A stretch of DNA of 64,000 nucleotides, from the NCBI GenBank assembly GCA_028455995.1, contig JABELC010000011.1, forward strand, positions 1,426,001 to 1,490,000, given 5' to 3'. Shown here piece after piece: positions 1-9,597 of the stretch; position 1 is the first letter of the stretch, and each line of letters begins with the position of its first letter. The notes under the pieces were generated by a model that saw nothing but the letters and a program-made list of their open reading frames with translations, was not told where the DNA came from and did no database searches. This stretch comes from Scleromitrula shiraiana. Its lineage: Eukaryota > Ascomycota > Leotiomycetes > Helotiales > Sclerotiniaceae. A program made the position numbers and the translations under genes.

Positions 1-2142
1 TATAAATTCTCAAGATCATGTGTCTTCTTTGGCCAGCCAAGTGTAGCGAAAGGCCAAAGACCCGAGGAAAACCAAGTGTCCAAAACATCTTCGTCTCTCT
101 TGAGCGTAAAGTTCTTGCCTGGTAGTGCTTTCCTGGCTTTGATTTCGGCTTCTTCTTGTGTTCTGCCTGCAAACCATAGATCACCATTGCTCTCATCATG
201 CTCCTCGCCATAGATTTGTGCGAAGTACATGGGGGCTTGGTGACCCCACCACAGTTGTCTTGACAAACACCAATCTTGAATATTTTCCATCCATCGGAGA
301 TACATCTTTTCGGCGGACTCGGGTTTAATCTTAATCTCACCAGACTTTACGACTTTGATAGCCTCCTCAGCCATGTCTTTCATCTTCATCCACCATTGTG
401 GTTTCAATAGAGGCTCAATGATATCTTTTGACTTCTCACAAAGTGGAACAGTCATAGGATTGTCCTTCTTATCGACGTATAAGCCGGCCTTCTTAAGATC
501 TTCCTGAATAGTATAACGGACGTCAAAACGTTTTTGTCCAACGTAAGGTCCGGCATTCTCGTTCATCTTACCATCATCAGTCAAGATGTTGATAAATTCG
601 AGGTTGTGTCTTTGACCAAGAGCAAAATCGTTGGGGTCATGAGCAGGAGTGATCTTGACGGCACCAGTTCCAAATTCCTTTTCAACGTAGGTATCTGCAA
701 CGATTGGCATTACGCGGCCTTCGATGAAAGGATGAATGGCGTTCTTTCCAACAAGATGTGAGTAACGAGTATCCTCAGGATGAACAGCAATACCAGTATC
801 ACCCAACATTGTTTCGACACGAGTTGTGGCAACCTCAATTTTCTCGTCGGATCCTTCAATCTGGTACTTAAAATGAACGATGACACCGAACTCTACTTTC
901 TTATCATATCCTGGTACATCAAGGAGTGTGCGACCTGTAAGTTCTTTGTTGTTTACTTCGAGATTAGAAAGAGAGGTATTGAGCTTCGTGCACCAGTTTA
1001 CAAGTCTGTTAGCTCTGTAAATAATACCCTCTTCGTGCAATCTCACAAAGGTTTCTGTAACTGCCTCTGAGAAGTTCTCGTTCATCGTGAAAGCTTCACG
1101 AGTCCAATCGAAAGAGCCACCCATTCTTCGGAGAACACTATTAATCTTCTTGTGGTACTCATCCTTCCAGTCCCAAACGGTTGCGACAAACTTGGGTCTT
1201 CCAAGGTCATGACGGGTCTTTTGTTCTCGGCGCCACAGCATGTTTTCTACAACACTCTGTGTTGAAATACCAGCATGATCACATCCTGGAAGCCAGAGCG
1301 TAGTCTTTCCCTGCATACGATTCCAACGGATGAGTAAATCTTGCAGGGCATTAGGAAGAGCGTGACCCATATGCAAGTTTCCAGTCACATTTGGCGGTGG
1401 CTCAACAATGACGAAAGATCCCGCAGGTTTTACTTTTCCGTCCTCGGTGAATTCTGGCTTGAAGAATCCTTCCTTCTCCCACCAAGAGTACCATGCTGAT
1501 TCAACAGCAATTGGGTTGTATGCTTTATATTGCGGATCATCGAAAGATTTGATAACTAGAAGAATTGCTTAGATTTTAACCCACAAATAAAGCCCATTGG
1601 AAAAACATACTCTTCTTTTCTCCTGCAGGGGTATCTTCAACATATGCTGGTAGAGCTGCCTCTACAGCCTTCTTCTCAGCCTTGGCCTTCTTCTCCTTGT
1701 TCTTGCTTGGTGCGGCTGTAGCTGTGGATGCTGCGCTAGCTTGAGCTTTCTTTTTCTGATCAAATTTGGCTTGTTTCTCGGCCTTTTTGCGTTCTCGCTC
1801 AACTAGATCGTGGAGGGTTAGCTTCTGGGTATCCATAGCGACAAAAGCGTCACAAACAACATGGGCTCCATACGCTCTTTTTCGCTCTTCACTTTAGGTT
1901 CACCCTCGCCAGCCCCTGCAGCTGCCTTTGCAGTCACATTATCCCCTGGGACATGGGATCCCGTTGTGCTAGACTCTGCAGCATCTGCGACAGCTGCCTT
2001 TGTCTCGCTCGAGACTGCAGGTGGAGCTCCAGTGACTGGGCCTGTTTTTTCTCCAACTATAAATCGTTACCAATTAGTTTAGTGCCAGTGCAAAACATTA
2101 GGATTTCTTACTTGGATTGTATGATGCAGAGTTGGTAGCCAT
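1..2142 (-). CDS. Valyl-tRNA synthetase, 5' part (runs off the left edge)
   Basis: Class I aminoacyl-tRNA synthetase charging tRNA-Val. Reading the minus strand, four exons can be joined: 2142-2112, 2056-1874, 1802-1611 and 1555-1, with introns of 55, 71 and 55 nt. The second intron carries a GCTAAC branch site. The N-terminal region is a basic, Lys/Glu-rich appendix typical of eukaryotic ValRS. The last exon contains PPPNVTGNLHMGHALPNA (the HIGH-type ATP-binding signature) near 1400-1350 and ends in WFSSGLWPFATLGWP at the window edge. The KMSKS loop and anticodon domain lie outside, so the gene is partial here. The AUG at 2142 gives a form without an obvious mitochondrial presequence. It is divergent from the Mlh2-like gene. 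Family assignment is very secure; the intron ends are inferred from frame continuity. Confidence 0.95.
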
Positions 2143-2232
2143 TCTGATAGAAGAAAGGTTCAAAGTCCTTCTGTAAGGCGACCTGCGCACACAGAGTGCC
2201 CTAAACAGAAATCTAGACGTCTTGAAAGAGTC
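2143..2232 (-). other. Possible non-AUG N-terminal extension of ValRS (mitochondrial presequence)
   Basis: Upstream of the ValRS AUG the same frame stays open for about 30 codons, back to a TAA at 2235-2233, but holds no ATG. The conceptual peptide is Arg/Ser/Leu rich (SRFLFRALCVRRSPYRRTLN). It has no acidic residue after the near-cognate ACG at 2220-2218, which has A at -3; a CTG follows at 2208. Fungal ValRS is commonly dual-targeted from one gene, so this may be the presequence. An upstream intron ending at the TATCAG just before the AUG is an alternative explanation. Confidence 0.5.
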
Positions 2233-2674
2233 TTAGAAATAGAATTGAGAAGACTGTAATTCAGTTACACTATCTATCTACAAACCGTTTCGTTGTTTAA
2301 GTGAACCTTTAATAAAAAAATACTGCTATTGTGACTCAAGTTCGGTTTATCTACAGATTGTGCACAGACCAAGCCCCTCATTTCAGCCACACAAGGCTGA
2401 ATCTCTAAGGTATCTTTCGACATTAACATTGACATCCATCAACATCACATAATTTTCATCTTATATCATTTTTTAATTCATTCATTCATTCATTCATCTT
2501 ATATTAACTGATTGTTTTATAGTAGAAGATATTATTGTTTCTTTACTTACGTTTCTTTTCACTCGATATTTGTTCACGAAGTGCTGAACGCCACTGATAC
2601 GACTTGGCCCATTAGTATATCATATGTTTTTATATTTCTTATATATATTTATGTTAGAAGATCATTGATACGGG
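2233..2674. promoter_or_regulatory. Divergent promoter region between ValRS and Mlh2-like genes
   Basis: Spacer between two divergently transcribed genes. It is T-rich on the side reading into the Mlh2-like gene and contains a short ATTC repeat (about 2477-2497). I see no other gene in it. Promoter function is inferred from position only. Confidence 0.5.
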
Positions 2675-5362
2675 ATGGCAATCAAGGAATTGCCAGATTC
2701 GACAGTTCATCTTCTAGGTTCTGCTCAAGTGCTTACCACTCCAACCTCTCTAATCAAAGAACTCATTGACAATGCCCTTGATGCCAAGGCTACCAGCATT
2801 GATATTCTCATATCCCAAAACACTGTTGACAGAATCGAAGTTCGCGATAATGGTCATGGTATCCAAACCGAGGACCTTGACGCATTGGGTAGGCGTGGTC
2901 ATACTTCCAAATTGACTTCTTTTGAGGAACTTAGGACGCTTGGCGGTGTGACTCTTGGGTTTCGCGGAGAAGCATTGTCGAGCTGCTGTCAATTGGGAAA
3001 TGTTTCGATAACCACTAGAATGGATGGCCAGCCGGTTGCTACCTGCGTAAAATTAAAGCCTTTGGGTGGAATTGAATCTCAATCTCGCTGTTCTCATCCT
3101 GTCGGAACAACAGTTTGTGTGGCGAATTTATTTTCCAAGCTACCGGTCAGAAAACAGACTACGTTGAAAGAGGCGCCCAAAACATTGGCCAAAATTCAAG
3201 AACTTCTCAAGGCTTATGCTCTCGCCAAATTATCAATCAAACTCAGTCTGAAAATCGTGAAGGGTGGCAAAGGTGCTTGGTCCTATGCACCCCGTCCGCA
3301 TGGTGGGATCAAAGACTCAGTTTCCTTGGTCATTGGAAGGGATTCGGCTTTGCAGTGCATTGAGTCATCATTGACGTTTCCTGAATCACCTGTCGAAAGC
3401 CTCACGTCCGAAAGTTCTTTAAACTCTAGTTTCCTTCTCCAAGCTTTCCTTCCGCGCCCGGATGCAGACTTGGGAAAAATCGGAAGTGGACAATACTTAT
3501 CAATTGACTCCAGGCCAGTATCTCAAGAAAAAGGTTCCATGAAGAAGATTGTTACTATTTTCAAGAAATATCTTAAGGGTGCATTGACGAAGCCAACTAC
3601 AGACAAAATAAAGAGTCCATTCATGCGGTTAAATATCGATTGCCCTAGAGCAAGCTATGACCCAAATGTAGAGCCAGCCAAAGATGATGTTTTGTTCGAG
3701 GACGAAACTCTTGTACTCGAGGCTGCAGAGAAGCTGTTCGGGAATTTATACGGAGAGTGTTCCATGACGACCTTTAAACCTACGAACAACAGGTTTAGTG
3801 AAAAAGTTGACGGATTCGAAATACTACTTGCTCGCAAACCGGAAAGCCCTACCCCAGTAGCTGTACAATCTGTTGCCATTACCCCAAATACAACCAATCG
3901 ATCAGACCATAGATCAGAGTTCGAAACCACTAACTCACCCACAATTGTTGAATCTGGAGATCTTGATGATACCGGGCAACAAACAAACCCAGGAAGTTCT
4001 AGATGGGGATTTGATATGGCCAACGATTTTACCGAATATGCCGACGACTACCGTCCGACATCTCAAGGAAGAAGAGGCCACAAAAATGCGCAGTACCAAG
4101 GTCACAACAACAAGCAACAGTCTAGTTCTGCGGGAGATCTCAATCCTTGGACCATTGCTAAAATGAATGCTCCAATTCGAAATAATGAATCGAACACCAC
4201 ACACTTAGGCTCAGACACTCGGTCAACTGCCGTTTCGTTAAACTCTGATCCTATATCTGACTCTAATCCCATTGTTTCTCCAATCCAGCAATCCCGTTTT
4301 GAAAACACTCGTACATCTATAGAGAAAATTGATCATCTGCATGGTGAATTACCAAGCATGGATAACAGATCGCGACCACATAACTTGCCACGTCCTAGTA
4401 TAGAAAACGATACATCCGATATCGACTTTCCAAAGCGGGCATCCGGGCAAGATTTTATATCGGCTAGGAGTTTTATAGAAGGTTCTTTGATGTCGCCACC
4501 CGATACATCACCCCTTTCTATGCAGCAAGAAAAACGTGCAAGAGCTCGGGGATTGGATAAACCGTTTATATCTCCTTTCAAAACACTGAATTCTGGCAAT
4601 CAATCAGATGGGTTTGTTCAGCTGAAGCTAACACAAAACAACCAACCTTTCCGTGTACAAAGAGAGGCCTTAGAAACTGCGCCACCAGCTAATGAATCAG
4701 AACGCCCAGAACAGCCAAGTTCGGATCTAGAGTGGGCCATGGAATTTGAGAATAGAAAAGAAAGTGCCACACGTCGCCGTCGGAATGAGCTCCGAGCTGC
4801 TCGTGAAGAAATCAGTCAGCTATTACCTCCCTTAACAAGTCAGGCACCTCACAGGTCTTCTCCTCACAAAAATCGTTACAATGCCGCACTAGCCAGTCTT
4901 GGAGCCCCAAAAGAAAGCTTGAGAGAAGATCCACCTATAGCAAATAACGAAGCTTTCAAAACTTCTCTCCCTGACTGTGATCCTCGTGGTTACCTGATGA
5001 GACGTCAGAAATCATTTTCTACTTTGTCAAGTGTGACTGGAGGGCCCCGAAAATTGAAACGTGCTCAGACGATGCGTCTTCCATTTGAGACGATTCCAGA
5101 TGAACTTCAACTTCATGGACTTATCCAAACTGTACAGACGAATGTTGAAGACATGCGAAGAGCTGTAACAGAGACCTCGAAAGAAGATATGTATGTTCGT
5201 CGTGGAAATAGTACTCTTGGTCTTGAGATGGGAGATGGAGATAGAGATGCCGTTAGTAAAAAGCTGTATAACGTAGTGGAGATGTGGATGAATTCTACAA
5301 AAGGAGAAAAGTGCGATGTTGAATTTATGTTTGGTAATTTAGGCTTGCTACGTGGAGCTTAA
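2675..5362 (+). CDS. mlh2: MutL-family mismatch repair protein, Mlh2-like
   Basis: Single-exon gene of 895 residues. The N-terminal GHKL ATPase is complete: KELIDNALDA (Glu29, Asn33), RDNGHGI (about 57-63) and GFRGEALSS (95-103), followed by the transducer domain with SHPVGTTVCVANLFSKLPVR. The middle and C-terminal parts are long, polar and poorly conserved. I find no DQHAxxExxxxE endonuclease motif as in Pms1 or Mlh3. ATPase domain plus lack of nuclease fits the Mlh2 (human PMS1) branch, which pairs with Mlh1 and modulates gene-conversion tract length in yeast. The ATG at 2675 is chosen because MutL proteins begin just before this block. MutL membership is certain; the Mlh2 subfamily is likely. 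Confidence 0.85.
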   Translation: MAIKELPDSTVHLLGSAQVLTTPTSLIKELIDNALDAKATSIDILISQNTVDRIEVRDNGHGIQTEDLDALGRRGHTSKLTSFEELRTLGGVTLGFRGEALSSCCQLGNVSITTRMDGQPVATCVKLKPLGGIESQSRCSHPVGTTVCVANLFSKLPVRKQTTLKEAPKTLAKIQELLKAYALAKLSIKLSLKIVKGGKGAWSYAPRPHGGIKDSVSLVIGRDSALQCIESSLTFPESPVESLTSESSLNSSFLLQAFLPRPDADLGKIGSGQYLSIDSRPVSQEKGSMKKIVTIFKKYLKGALTKPTTDKIKSPFMRLNIDCPRASYDPNVEPAKDDVLFEDETLVLEAAEKLFGNLYGECSMTTFKPTNNRFSEKVDGFEILLARKPESPTPVAVQSVAITPNTTNRSDHRSEFETTNSPTIVESGDLDDTGQQTNPGSSRWGFDMANDFTEYADDYRPTSQGRRGHKNAQYQGHNNKQQSSSAGDLNPWTIAKMNAPIRNNESNTTHLGSDTRSTAVSLNSDPISDSNPIVSPIQQSRFENTRTSIEKIDHLHGELPSMDNRSRPHNLPRPSIENDTSDIDFPKRASGQDFISARSFIEGSLMSPPDTSPLSMQQEKRARARGLDKPFISPFKTLNSGNQSDGFVQLKLTQNNQPFRVQREALETAPPANESERPEQPSSDLEWAMEFENRKESATRRRRNELRAAREEISQLLPPLTSQAPHRSSPHKNRYNAALASLGAPKESLREDPPIANNEAFKTSLPDCDPRGYLMRRQKSFSTLSSVTGGPRKLKRAQTMRLPFETIPDELQLHGLIQTVQTNVEDMRRAVTETSKEDMYVRRGNSTLGLEMGDGDRDAVSKKLYNVVEMWMNSTKGEKCDVEFMFGNLGLLRGA

Positions 5363-5555
5363 TATGTAAAGGTGGATAGGAGTGAGCTGGTTGTATATGG
5401 CTTATATTGGCGTTTTTTGCTAGATCTTAGATACCCATTTGCTTTTCATGGCGCTCGAAACATATTTGTAGACTCTTCATTACCTTTATAGTTATCTATG
5501 TACGTTTAAGCTACTTTATTGTCATACAGTATGTGCTAGAGTAATTTCGATCATT

Positions 5556-6903
5556 TTAAATCGCAATGTATACCGAATAGGCATCCTCATCTACCAGCGA
5601 TGTGAAACCCTGCAACAAATCATCCCTCAAATCCTCCCATCCCTCGATTCCTACACTGACTCTCAACAACTTCCTATCAACTGTTGCATCTGACATAGTT
5701 CTCCACTCAATCAAACTCTCTACACCTCCCAAACTAGTAGCATGATGAAACAAATCCAAGGTGCTCGGCAACTTTCGTGCATAAGCCTCCTCTCTCATTG
5801 TAATGGCAAAGACCGGTCCAAAACCATTCGGCATCTGCTTTGACAGCCACCCCTTTTCGATATCTTCATGTTGCAAACTAGCATGCTCAATCTTGAGTAC
5901 CGCTCTCCTAACACATTCGGTCTCGGGATCATCTGACCTCAACGCCTCATCTAGCCATCTCACAAGCTGTTCCGCCGCAAACGACTGTTGCTTAATTCTA
6001 ATCTCCAAAGTTCGAACACTCCGAATACCCAACCATCCCTCCATCGAACCCATTACATTTCCCAGGTACGTCCTCTCGTGTTCCAATCCCTTAAACCAGC
6101 CTTCCGCCACTCTGTTTGGGTTCACAGTCAAGATACCACACAACATGTCTGAATGGCCTCCCACATATTTGGTTCCACTATGCATAACAATATCCGCACC
6201 CCAAAGGAAGGGATCCAAAAGCGGAGGCGGCGCAAACGTCGCATCAACTGTAAGATATGCACCACGTGCATGAGCCTTATCCGCAAACGCAGCAAGATTG
6301 TATGCAGTGCCGTAAGGATTAAGTGGAGTTTCGACGTGAATAACATCACCGGGCTGGATATCTTCGGCCGGACAGTCGAGCGGAAGCTTTTTGAGACCGG
6401 TGAGTTTTTGGTGGATAGAGATCACACCATGGCACCCATGATAGCCTTCTCCGATGGAGATGCGTTTTGGGTTAAGATACACAAGGAGAGCATGGAAGGC
6501 GGAAAGGCCAGAAGAGTAGGTCAAAGTAGGGCCTTTGAAAAGACTGCTGAGGATTGCTTCGAAGCGAGTGGTATTTGGTGCGCTCTCGCGGGAATAAATG
6601 TGTCCTTCATGTTCAGAGTTTGGCTGAGGATCGAATCATTAGTCATGTTATTGGTGGGGTAGATGGAAGACATGGGTGGCGATGACTTACGTCGCTATCA
6701 GCGGCGGGAATGAGCTTTTCCGGATTCTTGCTGTAACGGAATGTGGTAGATACATGTAGAGCTGGTGCAACATCTTGGCCGTTGTTTAGGAAATCGTCTG
6801 CGTGGATTGCTTGCGAAGAAAGAGACAGTGAAGCGAGTGAGTAATCGGGGGTATGATCTTTGAGGTTCTCATCACCACTTTGGCCAGGTTGAGTAGTTGC
6901 CAT
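5556..6903 (-). CDS. Cys/Met metabolism PLP-dependent enzyme (cystathionine gamma-synthase/lyase family)
   Basis: Two exons, 6903-6691 and 6623-5556, with a 67-nt intron (GTAAGT, CTAAT, CTCAG), give 426 residues. The start is the ATG at 6903 in the strong context AACAAAATGGC; the frame runs further upstream but without an ATG. Fold-type I PLP signatures are present: TYSSGLSAFHALL near 106, the cofactor-contacting Asp in TVDATFAPP (about 198) and the Schiff-base Lys in MHSGTKYVGGHSD (about 223). The family makes or cleaves cystathionine and related thioethers in the cytosol. The sequence resembles the yeast YHR112C-like branch more than canonical Str2 or Str3, so the exact substrate is open. 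Confidence 0.85.
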
Positions 6904-7561
6904 TTTGTTTGTAATTGCAATTAAGAATTCAATCAAGGGTTTTAGGAAAAGACTGTGAGCAAGATTGTAAAGACTGCTTGTTTATGAAATTGGAAAGACA
7001 AAGCAGAGGAAAAGAAAAGTGTATTGTATTGACTTTGTGAAGATTTTGTGAGTGTGGATTACAAATTTCAAAATTGAAAGTAAAAGCTTTTCAGAGCTTT
7101 CCAAGTGAATTATATGAGAGATTAGAAGAAAGAAATCGGGCCTGAGCTATCTGGGTATCCAATAATGGGAAACAAGTTAAGCTGAATAGTCAAGCAACGA
7201 TTCACTTCTGAAATATAAAAAGGAATCAATCCGAAGAAGTTGACCTATAGATATTTATTAACGTTGTCAATTCATACAATTATGAGCCTATGGCGTTATC
7301 AAAGTGGGGAAGATAGGTAGGTCCCCGGGAGTCCACATGTTAATACTACCACTAATTCACTAAAGCCCGAGTTTGTATTATTTTTTCAATTTCTACATCT
7401 GTAACCCGAAGGGCGCATTCATAAGGCTAGAGTCTAGAACAGCTACTGGTACTAGCTCATCGATGGCCCGAACTGCGAAGTGCGAACGGGTTGCAAGCTT
7501 TAAGAGAAGATTTTAAGTACCGGTAGCTCCCCGACTTCGCTTGGCACAAATTCATCCCTTT
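6904..7561. other. Spacer upstream of the PLP enzyme gene
   Basis: Leader and promoter sequence of the minus-strand PLP enzyme, then unremarkable DNA up to the AT-rich inverted-repeat element. No gene is supported. A stretch at 7525-7572 (GACTTCGCTT followed by a CCCTTT block) recurs loosely at 9421-9465, suggesting small repeat debris. Confidence 0.4.
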
Positions 7562-7568
7562 TTGCTAA

Positions 7569-7594
7569 TCCCTACGGTATCACGTATTCAGGGA
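7569..7594 (+). repeat. Left terminal inverted repeat
   Basis: Begins TCCCTACGGTATCAC and ends TATTCAGGGA. It pairs with 8440-8465 with a single mismatch at the central base (G here, T in the complement of the right copy). Confidence 0.85.
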
Positions 7595-8439
7595 GCGAAC
7601 CTAAATAGAATTCAATGACTTCCCTAAATGAACTTTAGGAAATCGGCCATTTTAATGCTTGAACACATTAAAACTTTAAATATTAACATATTAAACTTGC
7701 AATTAACTAAAAATTGAATCTTATATAGTATAAAATAATTAAGTTTAAATTTAAAAATTAATCTTGAATAAAGTTTAAATAAAATTTGATTAAAATTCAT
7801 TGCTAAATTTAAAGCTATATTTAAAATGATATTATCATCAATTTTATATTATGATTACAAGATTATTTAACTTTTTAATAGATTTTTATTAATTAAAAAT
7901 TTATTTAACTTTTTATCAATTTGATTTATATAAATATAACTTTAGACTATAAAATTATAATCATTTTTAACTTAGACTTCATTTTTTATAAATTAATAAT
8001 TTTATTATCTTAAAAAAAATGATTTTTTATAAAAAATTATAGAATTTAAAAATATATTTATATTATTTATTAATATATATTAATATTAACTTAAATATAT
8101 TAATAATAAAAAAAATACAAAGTTAATTTTAATATATTAATTAAATTAGAAAATAATAAAGTATATCAACTATTAATATATACTAATAATAAATTTAAAA
8201 ATAAAGATATACTAATTTTATATATAAATATAATTTTATATATAAATACAAATAGAAATGTATTAATTTTATATATAAATATTATATTAATCTAGTTTTA
8301 TATAATTATCTAAAATAAACCTAAAAATCTAAATTGAATTTATATTAATAAATGATCATTTCTTAAAAATCAATTTATAATGCAATTAAAATTTTAATTA
8401 TAGTATAAAAATTTCCTTTTTTGAATGATATTCAAGAAA

Positions 8440-8465
8440 TCCCTGAATAAGTGATACCGTAGGGA
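8440..8465 (-). repeat. Right terminal inverted repeat
   Basis: Inverted copy of 7569-7594, 25 of 26 identical. It is followed directly by ATGCTAA, the likely copy of the left target site TTGCTAA. Confidence 0.85.
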
Positions 8466-8472
8466 ATGCTAA

Positions 8473-8886
8473 TTGCACACACAATTATTAGTCAAATTTT
8501 CTCAAGTACTATACACTTATTTGATGTGATCTAGAAAAATATGTATAAAGTTTTGTTTATAAAGTGAGTATTTTGGAAGATGAAATGGAACATTTCCGTA
8601 TTCATGGGAATTGACCAGCAGCTCTTCAATTCTATAGAAACGGTCCAATTTAAAGGTGTTTGTAAACCATTCAAAATCGAATCAGCCAAAATTGATGTTC
8701 TTAAAGAACATTTCTATCCCAATATTCGGTTTACATTCACTATGTCATCTCATCTATTTTTGTGCTATTGAATGTTTACAATTTGTTACAAGACAAACTT
8801 TAATCTAATGACAACTGCTGTGGTTCCCCCAAGTGAATTCCGTTTCCTCACGAATTGATTACACTTCCACTTCATAGCCAACTAAA
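8473..8886. other. Spacer with no supported gene
   Basis: Moderately AT-rich DNA between the inverted-repeat element and the zinc-knuckle relic. A 63-codon open frame (8580-8771) has no recognisable feature, so I do not call it. Confidence 0.4.
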
Positions 8887-9021
8887 ATGGTTCTACGTAT
8901 TTGCGACGTCGAAGGTGTTCGATGTACTAATCGGGCATTGCGCGGCTCTAGAAGTTGTATGATTTGTGAGAGGCATCTCTGTTTCGAGCACATGCGTCCT
9001 AAGCACTACAAATGACCATCA
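8887..9021 (+). pseudogene. Cys/His zinc-knuckle N-terminus, truncated by a stop
   Basis: From the ATG at 8887 (context CTAAAATGG) a 42-residue reading frame contains ordered Cys/His residues: C6, C13, C24, C27, H30, C32, H35, H40. The core is SCMICERHLCFEHMRPKHYK, which looks like a metal-binding knuckle. It ends at TGA 9013-9015. The next in-frame codons read PSE and are followed by GTGAGT, a good splice donor. I infer that the TGA replaces a Cys codon (TGC to TGA) in a longer ancestral protein. From memory, such a knuckle precedes aminoglycoside-phosphotransferase-like domains in some fungal proteins, and a kinase-fold gene lies nearby on the other strand. No continuation is recognisable downstream. 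Confidence 0.45.
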
Positions 9022-9597
9022 GAAGTGAGTAGTAAAAGGGGCCTCCAGCAGGTTAGATTGTTACTGATAGTTCGTAGAGTAGGTTCCCAATCGTCGTCGT
9101 CATCGTCACTGCCGTTGGCAAGGACAGGCATACGGCACGGGGCTCTTCCCCTAGTTTTGCTCTCTACTGACACGAGAGTCTCGACGTCAATATTGACCAA
9201 AATGATAGAAAGGTAGCCTTCCTTGGCTGCTTTGTACATAGCATAGTAGACAGTTGGTTTGCTCAATTGGAACTCGTTTCCAGCCAATGTGGTGGACAGC
9301 ACTGCCATTTGGATATTGGGCTGGATGATGGCGTTACTTGGATTGCGAGAATACCACTTCAGGATGCCCTAGTCTCTCCTCCCGAAACTCAAGACTAGGT
9401 GTTTCTAATTTTTTATACTAGCTCTTGGACTTCGCTTCAATAAGATTGACCCCTTTGCATCCCGAGATAAAGATATCACACCAGTGCATGAATACGTCTG
9501 CGAATAAGTTAAGTAAGAAAATGAATTAATATAAAACCAATAAGAATATAATTATACAAATATCATCACAAAGAAATAGAATTCAACGATAGACAGA
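9022..9597. other. Spacer with no supported gene
   Basis: Between the zinc-knuckle relic and the end of the kinase-like gene. A 100-codon minus-strand frame (9308-9006) with an Asp run is present, but nothing supports it as a gene. The sequence at 9421-9465 loosely repeats 7525-7572. Confidence 0.3.

Larger units (their letters stand above)
7569..8465. mobile_element. AT-rich element with 26-bp terminal inverted repeats (degenerate DNA transposon or MITE)
   Basis: An 897-bp block, extremely A/T rich inside, is bounded by near-perfect inverted repeats: 7569-7594 on the left and 8440-8465 on the right, matching at 25 of 26 positions. Both ends begin TCCCTACGGTATCAC. The flanks carry a probable 7-bp target-site duplication, TTGCTAA on the left and ATGCTAA on the right (one mismatch). 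No open frame of transposase size remains. This is either a non-autonomous element or a transposon mutated by RIP (C-to-T at CpA), which would explain the base composition. The superfamily cannot be assigned from the ends alone. Confidence 0.75.

Noticed and set aside
534..1070. Plus-strand open frames of 75 and 96 codons
   Set aside because: They lie antisense to the ValRS coding exon, whose protein sequence is unmistakable; they are shadow frames.
9006..9308. Minus-strand frame of 100 codons with ATG and an Asp run
   Set aside because: No recognisable motif, no neighbouring exon, and the Asp run comes from a simple GAC/GTC repeat; it overlaps the end of the zinc-knuckle relic. It could be real, but nothing supports it.
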